Made by a program: the position numbers and the translations under genes | From: CAJINA01 sp964647585 | Lineage (GTDB): Bacteria; Desulfobacterota; Desulfobacteria; Desulfobacterales; CAJINA01 | Assembly (NCBI GenBank): GCA_964647585.1 | Contig: CAZYGG010000011.1 | Span: forward strand, 7,227-71,226 | Direction: 5' to 3' | DNA length: 64,000 bases | Notes under the pieces: generated by a model | Told to the model about the DNA's origin: nothing | Databases searched by the model: none | Seen by the model: the letters and a program-made list of their open reading frames with translations, nothing else | In this document: positions 35,466 to 42,578 of the stretch, in pieces | How positions within the stretch are numbered: position 1 is the first letter of the stretch | Layout of the letters: every line of letters begins with the position of its first letter

Positions 35466-35632
35466 TATTTACCTGACTTGGGGGCTGTTTCAAAAATTAT
35501 CTGTTGATATTCCGTCGAAAAAGATAACATAAATGATTGTCGCTGTACATTGGGATTATATACGCGATAAGCCTTGACACCGCAAACGGTTATGGATAAG
35601 GCATGGAGCCTCGTGTTTGAAGACGCCTCCAG

Positions 35633-35775
35633 AGAACCTATCTCAAAAAACGGATTTTGGTTCAAAATGCGGCGACCGCGAATATCAAACCGGAGGAATA
35701 CAGTGTGTATTTCGAGGATTTGATATGAGCGCCCAACGCCGAGTTTGGGCCAAAAGACTTTTTTAGATGGGTTCT
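35633..35775. mobile_element. Symmetric 143-bp hairpin element (MITE-like)
   Basis: Outer ends AGAACCTATCTCAAAAAA (35633-35650) and TTTTTTAGATGGGTTCT (35759-35775) are inverted repeats. Inside, GGCG.../...CGCC, ATATCAAA/TTTGATAT and AATACA-GTG-TGTATT (35697-35711) are also paired. The centre at 35704 lies exactly midway between the two ends (71 bases each side). No protein is encoded. Structure fits a non-autonomous inverted-repeat element between ispF and the acyl-CoA synthetase gene. 35466-35632 shows nothing else. Confidence 0.7.
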
Positions 35776-35796
35776 AATACGCGTTTAGGAGCATTC

Positions 35797-37980
35797 ATGA
35801 ATATTGAGACAATTTTGAACCAGGCACTGCAATCCGGCCGGCAAGCCCTCACCGAATTTCAAGCCAAACAGGTTTTAAGCCACTATCAAATACCCGTTGT
35901 CACGGAAAAGGTTGCCGCCACACCGGATGAAGCCGTGCAGTTTGCGGCGGAAACCGGTTTTCCCGTTGTTCTCAAGGGGATGGGATCAAAACTGCTGCAC
36001 AAAACCGAGCGGGGCCTGGTCCACCTCAACCTGTCGGACGGTGACCGTGTCCGTCGGGCGGCGGAAAAAGTTGTACAGGCAGCCGGTGAAGACCTGGAAG
36101 GGATTCTGATCCAGCCCCAGCTGGAAAGCCGCCGGGAATTTGTAGCCGGTCTTTTCCGGGACCCCCAGTTTGGTCCCGTGGTGATGTTCGGCATCGGCGG
36201 CATCCTGACCGAAGCGTTGTCGGATGTGGCTTTTCGCCTGGCACCGGTTTCAGAAACAGACGTCCAGGACATGCTTGCAGAGATCAGGGCCCGGGCCCTG
36301 CTGGACGATTTCCGCGGTGATAAAGCCATAAATATCGGTCAATTAACCAAAATTCTCGTGGCCATCGGACAACTCGGCACTGATCACCCGTCCATTACTG
36401 AAATCGATATCAACCCCCTGCTGGCCACGCCGGAAGGCAGCCTGATTGCGGTCGATGCCCTGATCGTTACCGGTGAACCGGAAACCGTGGCTTCCGATTA
36501 CCGGGCCGTTGACCCGGCGGACATCGGCGCGCTCTTTTACCCTAAAAGCATCGCTTTTATAGGGGCATCCGCCCAGATGGGCAAATGGGGCAACATGCTG
36601 ATGGCCAATACCGTCAGCGGTGAGTACCGGGGTGAGATTTACCTGGTCAACCCCAAAGGCGGTACCATCGCCGGCCGGCCGGTCTACCGGAATATTGACG
36701 CAATCCCGGGTCCGGTGGACCTGGCGGTGGTCACCATCCCGGCTGCCCGGGTACTCGATCTGGTGGGTCAGATGCAGCAGAAAGAGATAAAAAACATGCT
36801 GTTGATTACCTCCGGATTCGGCGAGACCGGGCCGGAGGGCAAACAGCTTGAAAAGGAGCTGGTCCAGGCGGCTCGGGAAGCCGGGATCCTTATCCTGGGA
36901 CCTAACACTATGGGAATCTGCAATCCCCATAATCAGCTGTATTGTACCGGCAGCCCGGTGCGGCCGCTGGCGGGCTCCACGGCGGTTGTGGCCCAGTCGG
37001 GCAATATGGGAACGCAGTTGCTGGCCTTTGCCGAATCCCAGGGAATCGGCATTCGGGCCTTTTCCGGATCGGGCAACGAGGCCATGATTACCATTGAAGA
37101 TTATATGGAAGGCTTCGAAATTGATGAACTCACCCGGACCGTGATGCTCTACCTGGAAAGTGTCAAAAACGGCCGTCGTTTCTATGAAAGCGCCTGCAGG
37201 GTTGGCAGGCAGAAACCGATTGTCCTGTTGAAAGGCGGGCAGACCGGAGCCGGCAACCGGGCGGCTGCCAGCCACACCGGCGCAATGAGTTCCGATGCAA
37301 AGGTCTTCAACGCTGTCTGCCGCCAGGCCGGCATCATCAAGGTCGAACAGTCCATGGACCTGCTGGATCTGTCGGCAGCCTTTGCCTCAGTACCACTGCC
37401 CAGAGGCAACCGGGCGGCGATCATGACCCTGGGGGGCGGCTGGGGCGTCATCACAGCCGATCTGTGCGCCAATTACGGCCTGGAGGTGCCCTCGCTGCCC
37501 AAATCGATTTTGTCCGCCCTGGACGGCATTCTGCCCCCCTACTGGAGCAGATCCAATCCGGTCGACATTGTCGGCGAGAGCGACCCTGCGATTCCCCTGA
37601 CAACTCTGGAAGAACTGCTCAAATGGGACGAATGCGATGCGGTAATCAACCTGGGAATTATGGGGCGCCGAATTTTTGTGAAGCGCATGGTTGCCTCTGT
37701 GCGTGCAGCCGACAAGCATTATCCCCAAGAGATCCTGGATATGGCCAACCAGATGCTGGTCGATTTCGAGAAAAAATATATTGCACACATTGTCAACCTG
37801 ATGCACACGTATGAAAAACCGATTTTCGGGGTAAGCCTGCTCACTGACCAGGAAGACCAGACTGTTTACCGGGTCGGGGAAGACGACTACAAAGCCCTCT
37901 TTTTTGAAACCCCGGAACGCGCCGTGAAAGCGTTCGCCCGCATGTTTGAATATCAGCGTTATCTGAGTAAAAGGCAATAA
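35797..37980 (+). CDS. ADP-forming acyl-CoA (acetyl-CoA type) synthetase, fused alpha-beta
   Basis: 727 residues from ATG 35797 (AGGAG six bases upstream). It converts acyl-CoA, ADP and phosphate to acid, CoA and ATP, conserving energy. Order is beta then alpha: ATP-grasp domain about 5-225 (FPVVLKGMGSKLLHKTERGLVHLNL, ILIQPQLESRREFVAGLFRDPQFGPVVMFGIGGI), CoA-binding domain about 245-370 (FIGASAQMGKWGNML, GPNTMGICNP), and succinyl-CoA-ligase-like domains about 390-700 with VVAQSGNMGTQLLAFAE and the phospho-His segment AASHTGAMSSD near 500. It fits fermentation or oxidation of amino acids whose oxo-acids are made into acyl-CoA by enzymes such as IorA. The acyl range is unknown. Confidence 0.9.
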   Translation: MNIETILNQALQSGRQALTEFQAKQVLSHYQIPVVTEKVAATPDEAVQFAAETGFPVVLKGMGSKLLHKTERGLVHLNLSDGDRVRRAAEKVVQAAGEDLEGILIQPQLESRREFVAGLFRDPQFGPVVMFGIGGILTEALSDVAFRLAPVSETDVQDMLAEIRARALLDDFRGDKAINIGQLTKILVAIGQLGTDHPSITEIDINPLLATPEGSLIAVDALIVTGEPETVASDYRAVDPADIGALFYPKSIAFIGASAQMGKWGNMLMANTVSGEYRGEIYLVNPKGGTIAGRPVYRNIDAIPGPVDLAVVTIPAARVLDLVGQMQQKEIKNMLLITSGFGETGPEGKQLEKELVQAAREAGILILGPNTMGICNPHNQLYCTGSPVRPLAGSTAVVAQSGNMGTQLLAFAESQGIGIRAFSGSGNEAMITIEDYMEGFEIDELTRTVMLYLESVKNGRRFYESACRVGRQKPIVLLKGGQTGAGNRAAASHTGAMSSDAKVFNAVCRQAGIIKVEQSMDLLDLSAAFASVPLPRGNRAAIMTLGGGWGVITADLCANYGLEVPSLPKSILSALDGILPPYWSRSNPVDIVGESDPAIPLTTLEELLKWDECDAVINLGIMGRRIFVKRMVASVRAADKHYPQEILDMANQMLVDFEKKYIAHIVNLMHTYEKPIFGVSLLTDQEDQTVYRVGEDDYKALFFETPERAVKAFARMFEYQRYLSKRQ

Positions 37981-37981
37981 A

Positions 37982-38170
37982 ATGGAATCCCAGGTTAAGA
38001 AAAAACCGTTTAAATACCGGTTCGACTTTGAAATCGGCTACCTGGTAAAAAGCCCCTGCCGGGGGTGTGATCAGAGGCCCTTATTTCCGCAATGCATCAA
38101 GACATGTCAAATACTGGATAATATCCATGCCGTCATGGCGGAAAGCGTTTCCTGTTCACGAGGGTCATAG
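37982..38170 (+). CDS. Small cysteine-rich protein downstream of the acyl-CoA synthetase
   Basis: 62 residues, starting one base after the synthetase stop, which implies coupled expression. Five cysteines occur as CRGC (about 26-29), CIKTC (about 38-42) and one near the end (SCSRG), enough for a zinc or iron-sulfur site. A basic N-terminus (KKKPFKYRFDFEIGYLVKSP) precedes them. I know similar short Cys proteins from related anaerobes but no assigned function. Confidence 0.6.
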   Translation: MESQVKKKPFKYRFDFEIGYLVKSPCRGCDQRPLFPQCIKTCQILDNIHAVMAESVSCSRGS

Positions 38171-38217
38171 CCGGCATTGGTTTGAGACATTCATTTTTTT
38201 CTTGTCCTTAAGCTATA

Positions 38218-38243
38218 TTTTATTACATTTATTGGTAATAAAA
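38218..38243. other. AT-rich 9-bp inverted repeat ahead of pgi
   Basis: TTTTATTAC - 8 bases - GTAATAAAA, perfect, ending 47 bases before the pgi start. It could be an operator or a weak hairpin of the upstream transcript. Confidence 0.45.
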
Positions 38244-38290
38244 CCAGACAAACTCAGTTCAATTTCTAATTGCCGGTATAGGGGAAAGCG

Positions 38291-39904
38291 ATGACTTATT
38301 CGCAAAAATGGAAAGCCTTGCAAGCGCAGGCGCTGAATTTTACCGCCCCGGAAAAACACCTCAAACACCTCATTGCCACACCCGGCCGTATAGAGGCGTT
38401 TTCCCTTTCCGCCGCCGGCCTTTTTTACGATTTTTCACGCCAGCGAGTGGATGCGAAAACGCTGGACCTGCTCCACGCCCTGGCAAAAGCATCCGGAGCC
38501 GCCGACCGGTTTCGAAGGATGCTGGTTGGTGAAAAGGTAAACCAATCGGAGAACCGTACCGCCCTGCATACCGCCTGCCGGGACCAGTCCCCGGCTCCCG
38601 TCCTGGTTGACGGGGCTGACATCAAACCGGATCTGCGCGACATCAATCAGCGCATAGCCCGGTTTGCGGATGACATTCACGCCGGCCGCCTGACCGGCTC
38701 CACCGGTAAACCTTTCCGGCATGCCGTGGTTATCGGTATTGGCGGCAGCTACCTGGGCACCCAGTTTATCGCCCACGCCCTGCACCATCGGGCCGCCCGG
38801 GGTCTGCGGCTCCACTTTCTCTCCAATGTGGACTCTCATAATTTCGGTGAAATAGCAGCCGCCATTGACCCGGAAACCACACTCTGGATCGTTATATCCA
38901 AAAGCTACACCACGGCCGAAACCCTGGCCAATACGAAGCAGGCGTACCAGTATATGGCCGGGTGCGGCCTCGACCCGGCCCGCCACGTGGTCACCGTTAC
39001 CAGTAAAGGCAGCCCCGGGGACGATCCGGACAACCCCGTGCTGGCAACCTTTTATATGTTCGATTTCATCGGCGGTCGTTTCAGCGTCACCTCCGCTGTA
39101 GGCGGGGTCCCCCTGAGCCTTTATGCCGGGTACGACTGCTTTGCGGATTTGCTGAAAGGAGCTGCGGCCATGGACCGCCATGCGGCCGAATCCCCTCCGG
39201 AACAGAATCTGCCCCTGACGGCGGCCCTGGTCAACGTGTGGAATACGAGCTTTCTCAAGTATCCGGCCACAGCCATCGTCCCTTACGCGGCCCCCCTGGA
39301 CAAACTGGCCGCCCATATTCAGCAACTCAGCATGGAGAGCAATGGGAAAGCCGCCACCTTTGACGGAAAACCGCACTCAGGCGGCAGCGGCGGTTTCATC
39401 TTCGGGGAACCCGGCACCAACGCCCAGCACTCATTTTTTCAAATGGCCCATCAGGGGAACCCCCTGCCCATCGAATTTATCGGTGTACTGAACAGCGCCT
39501 ATCCGCAGTTTCAATCAACTTCAAAAGGCGTCACCAATCACCAGGAGCTCTGGGCCAACCTGATCGCCCAGGCCGATGCGCTGGCTTCCGGTAAAAAATC
39601 CGACGATCCGGCCCGCACGTTCAGCGGCAACCGCCCTTCCGCCACCATTGTCATCGAGACGCTTACACCCGCAAACATTGGCGCCCTGCTCGCCTTCTAT
39701 GAAGCCAAGACCATCTACGAAGCGTTCATCTGGGGCATCAACCCCTTTGATCAGTTCGGGGTGGAACTCGGCAAACAGACAGCCGCCGGCCTGCGCCGGG
39801 TAATCGCCGGAAAAAATGCGGACAACTCCAAATTCCCTGAAGATCTGTCTCCCCTTCACACCTTTTACCTCGACATGCTGTTCAAGGGAAAAATTCCTGA
39901 TTAA
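38291..39904 (+). CDS. pgi: Glucose-6-phosphate isomerase
   Basis: 537 residues, the long bacterial form (about 530-550). It interconverts glucose-6-phosphate and fructose-6-phosphate in the cytoplasm. Motifs: GIGGSYLGTQFIAHAL near residue 152, WIVISKSYTTAETLANTKQ near 200 (phosphate-binding SK-YTTAET), GGRFSVTSAVGGVPLSLYAG near 258, QQLSMESNGKAATFDG near 344 and GTNAQHSFFQMAHQG near 378 with the ring-opening His. The start has GGGGAAAGCG upstream. It is separated from the preceding small Cys gene by 120 bases and stands before an independent kinase promoter. Confidence 0.94.
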   Translation: MTYSQKWKALQAQALNFTAPEKHLKHLIATPGRIEAFSLSAAGLFYDFSRQRVDAKTLDLLHALAKASGAADRFRRMLVGEKVNQSENRTALHTACRDQSPAPVLVDGADIKPDLRDINQRIARFADDIHAGRLTGSTGKPFRHAVVIGIGGSYLGTQFIAHALHHRAARGLRLHFLSNVDSHNFGEIAAAIDPETTLWIVISKSYTTAETLANTKQAYQYMAGCGLDPARHVVTVTSKGSPGDDPDNPVLATFYMFDFIGGRFSVTSAVGGVPLSLYAGYDCFADLLKGAAAMDRHAAESPPEQNLPLTAALVNVWNTSFLKYPATAIVPYAAPLDKLAAHIQQLSMESNGKAATFDGKPHSGGSGGFIFGEPGTNAQHSFFQMAHQGNPLPIEFIGVLNSAYPQFQSTSKGVTNHQELWANLIAQADALASGKKSDDPARTFSGNRPSATIVIETLTPANIGALLAFYEAKTIYEAFIWGINPFDQFGVELGKQTAAGLRRVIAGKNADNSKFPEDLSPLHTFYLDMLFKGKIPD

Positions 39905-39951
39905 CTATTTTGAAAAGGGTTTCCTGCACCCTGACAGGGCTAAGGTCCTTA

Positions 39952-39980
39952 TTGACACATCTGCGCCTTGCCTCTATAAT
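39952..39980 (+). promoter_or_regulatory. Consensus sigma-70 promoter of the protein-kinase gene
   Basis: TTGACA at 39952-39957 and TATAAT at 39975-39980, separated by exactly 17 bases; both hexamers match consensus fully. The expected transcription start is near 39987, 47 bases ahead of the kinase ATG. Confidence 0.82.
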
Positions 39981-40033
39981 CCACTAAAAATCAACGAGAA
40001 TTCCTTGTCGATTGAAAGGCAGGCCGCCAGCGT

Positions 40034-41305
40034 ATGAGTTCTATCCCATCAGGAGACCCGACTTTTCTCGCCGGGCTGGAAGGTCTGGAGTCCGTTGACC
40101 GCTACAAGGTATCCGGCAAGCTGGGTCAGGGCGGCAACGCGGTGGTTTATCTCGGTACCGACCCTTATATCGGGCGCCAGGTGGCCCTGAAAATTTCCCA
40201 ACCGGCTTCCGATAACAACCGGCATAAATTTTTTGTTGAAGCCCAATCCGCAGGCCGCCTGAACCACCCCAATATTGTCTCCATCTATGACGCCGGCACC
40301 TATGGCACCTACTGCTACATCACCATGGAGTATATCCAGGGCAGCACGCTCGAAAAACATTGCCGCCCGGATACGCTGCTGCCCATGAGCAGGGTCGTCG
40401 AGATCATTTTCACCATCTGCAACGCCCTTGATTACGCCCACAAACAGAAAGTGATCCATCGCGACATCAAGCCCTCCAACATCATGCTCGACGAAAATGG
40501 CGCTCCCAAGCTCACCGATTTCGGGGTTGCCCAAATCACCGAAGAGACATCGGAGACCGGTTTGTGGGGTACGCCGAGCTACATGTCGCCGGAGGCAATC
40601 AAAGAGGAAGCTCTGGGAAGCTACAGTGACATTTTTTCACTGGGATGTGTCCTGTATGAATTGCTGGGAGGACAGCAGGCCTTTCCAGGTGAAAACAACT
40701 TCACCATCATGTACAAGATTACCAACTCCGAACCGCCCCCCATTGGCGAACTGCGCAAGGACCTGCCCCCCATTCTGGAAGAAATTGTCAAAAAATCCAT
40801 GACCAAAGACTATACCGAGCGCTACCAGTCCTGCCTTGACTTTGCCTACGACCTCCGGGTGGCCCTGCGGGGACTCGCCGACAACATTGTCACCGAAAAA
40901 GCCAAAGATGTCCTGGACCTGGTGCACAACGTCCCTTTTTTTAACAACTTTTCAAAGGAACAACTCGGTGAGCTGGTTTCAGACAGCACCTTGATCAAAG
41001 TTCATAAAGGAAAAATTATTGTGGCCGAAGGTGATATTGACGATGCTTTTTTTGTCATTCTCAGCGGCCGGGCCCTTATCCGCAAAGGCGATATGGATAT
41101 CGCCACCATCGGCGCGGGCGAATGCTTCGGGGAAATGGCCTGTATTGCCGGACAGGCCCGGGTCGCAGCGGTGCTCGCCAAGACGGACTGCATCCTCATG
41201 AAGATCAACGCGACCCTTATCGACCGGTCGTCTGAATCGATTCAGCTTCTATTTTTCAAGAATTTTGCCACCACCCTTGTGAAACGACTCTCCAACAAGG
41301 GGTAA
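40034..41305 (+). CDS. Ser/Thr protein kinase fused to a cyclic-nucleotide-binding domain
   Basis: 423 residues. Residues about 22-285 are a Hanks-type kinase with every catalytic element: Gly-loop GKLGQGGNAVVYLG, the Lys in VALKIS, HRDIKPSNIML, DFG in LTDFGVAQ, and activation-segment GTPSYMSPEA. Residues about 300-420 are a cyclic-nucleotide-binding fold (FFNNFSKEQLGELVSDSTLIKVHKGKIIVAEGDIDDAFFVILSGRA, then IGAGECFGEMACIAGQARVAAVLA, a good phosphate-binding cassette with Glu and Arg). There is no membrane segment or PASTA repeats. It probably phosphorylates cytoplasmic targets under control of a cyclic nucleotide. It has its own strong promoter and no obvious partner beside it. Confidence 0.88.
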   Translation: MSSIPSGDPTFLAGLEGLESVDRYKVSGKLGQGGNAVVYLGTDPYIGRQVALKISQPASDNNRHKFFVEAQSAGRLNHPNIVSIYDAGTYGTYCYITMEYIQGSTLEKHCRPDTLLPMSRVVEIIFTICNALDYAHKQKVIHRDIKPSNIMLDENGAPKLTDFGVAQITEETSETGLWGTPSYMSPEAIKEEALGSYSDIFSLGCVLYELLGGQQAFPGENNFTIMYKITNSEPPPIGELRKDLPPILEEIVKKSMTKDYTERYQSCLDFAYDLRVALRGLADNIVTEKAKDVLDLVHNVPFFNNFSKEQLGELVSDSTLIKVHKGKIIVAEGDIDDAFFVILSGRALIRKGDMDIATIGAGECFGEMACIAGQARVAAVLAKTDCILMKINATLIDRSSESIQLLFFKNFATTLVKRLSNKG

Positions 41306-41389
41306 GTCCCTCACATCATACAACTCGAGTAAATATCACAGATTCTATAGAAGCTGGCCGGCCGGCATATCTTCTTTTACGGGCAATCA

Positions 41390-42400
41390 TCACGGAAACC
41401 GGTACACCGAAGCACCCCAGGTCAGGCCGGCGCCCAGGCCAAGAAAAACAGTCACGTCTCCAGATTTACCGACCAGCCCTTCTTCCATGGCTTCGTCCAG
41501 GGCCAGGGGTATGGTGGCCGCAGTGGTATTGCCGTATTTCTGGATGTTGTTGAACACCTTTTCCTGTGGAAGTTCCATAGCCTTGGCAAAAAACTGGTTG
41601 ATCCTGAGATTGGCCTGGTGGGGAATGAACAGGGTCACCTCATCAAGCGGCACCCCTGCCTTTTGCAACACTTTCAGCGTCACTTCGGGAAGCCTTCTGA
41701 CCGCCAGCTTGAAGATGGCTTTCCCGTCCATGGTGGGAAAATGCCGCCCTGCCGCGAACATATCTTCGGTGAACCTTGGATTCAATCGGGATGCGGGTGC
41801 TTCCACCATCAGGCTCTCCGCATATTTGCCTTCGGCATGCAGCTGGTGCGCCAGAACACCGACCGTGTCATCCGCTTCAATTCCCTCCAGGCAGGCTGCA
41901 GCGGCACCATCTCCGAATATAACCGCAACATCCCGTCCCCGGGTGGAAATATCGATCCCGGAGCTGTGGACTTCGCCCCCCACAAATAGAATTTTTTCGG
42001 CGAAGCCGCTGCGAATGTAGGCATCGGCAACTTCCAGGCCATATAAGAACCCGGTGCACTGCTGCCTGATGTCCAGGGCCGGTGTGTCGGACAGTCCCAG
42101 TTTATGCTGTAAAAGACAGCCGGAGCCGGGGAAATTCAGGTCAGGGCTGAGCGTGGCAAATATGATCAGGTCAATCTCTTCAGCCTGCCATCCGGCTTTT
42201 TCAAGAGCAATTTTAGATGCTTCCAGCCCCAGATCCGAAGCACCCACCCCGCCCTCTTCCGGGACCCAGTGACGCTGTTTTACCCCGGTGCGCTGCTCGA
42301 TCCACTCGTCCGATGTTTCCATCCACTGGCTCATGTCGTCGTTGGTAACAATACGGGGGGGAAGGTATTTGCCGGTTGACCTGATGATGGTTCTTTTCAT
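41390..42400 (-). CDS. fabH: 3-oxoacyl-ACP synthase III (KAS III) family protein
   Basis: 336 residues from ATG 42400 with AGGAG upstream; a 25-residue extension lies in a repeat and is rejected. KAS III enzymes condense acetyl-CoA with malonyl-ACP to start fatty-acid synthesis. The Cys-His-Asn triad is intact: DIRQQCTGFLYGLEV (Cys near 112), PHQANLRINQF (His near 255) and YGNTTAATIPLAL (Asn near 287). Other motifs are WMETSDEWIEQRTG near 26 and FGDGAAAACLE near 160. It stands without other fab genes or acpP, so it may be a stand-alone initiator or a secondary KAS III-like enzyme. Confidence 0.88.
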   Translation of the reverse strand: MKRTIIRSTGKYLPPRIVTNDDMSQWMETSDEWIEQRTGVKQRHWVPEEGGVGASDLGLEASKIALEKAGWQAEEIDLIIFATLSPDLNFPGSGCLLQHKLGLSDTPALDIRQQCTGFLYGLEVADAYIRSGFAEKILFVGGEVHSSGIDISTRGRDVAVIFGDGAAAACLEGIEADDTVGVLAHQLHAEGKYAESLMVEAPASRLNPRFTEDMFAAGRHFPTMDGKAIFKLAVRRLPEVTLKVLQKAGVPLDEVTLFIPHQANLRINQFFAKAMELPQEKVFNNIQKYGNTTAATIPLALDEAMEEGLVGKSGDVTVFLGLGAGLTWGASVYRFP

Positions 42401-42421
42401 TGATAAGCTCCTGTTGAAATG

Positions 42422-42534
42422 GTTCAGGGTTCCAGTCTTCGCTCTGCGAGCTACGCCCGGCAGGCAAGGGTTCAAAGGTTCAGAGGTTTCTAAAACACTA
42501 AATCGGAACCGGGCGTTTTGAACCTGAACCCCTT
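42422..42534. repeat. Inverted repeat built from GGTTCA words
   Basis: GGGTTCAAAGGTTCAGAGG (left core, 42468-42486) faces AACCTGAACCCCTT (right, 42521-42534), with GCCCGG/CCGGGC and GTTCAGGGTTCC completing the outer part. It fills the gap between fabH and hrpB, both on the minus strand. Confidence 0.65.
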
Positions 42535-42578
42535 GAAATTGTGAATATACTCTCTGAATGGCTTTTTTTCAAGAAATG

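Noticed and set aside
35465..35665. 66-codon minus-strand frame upstream of ispF
   Set aside because: No family or ribosome site, and it runs into the hairpin element.
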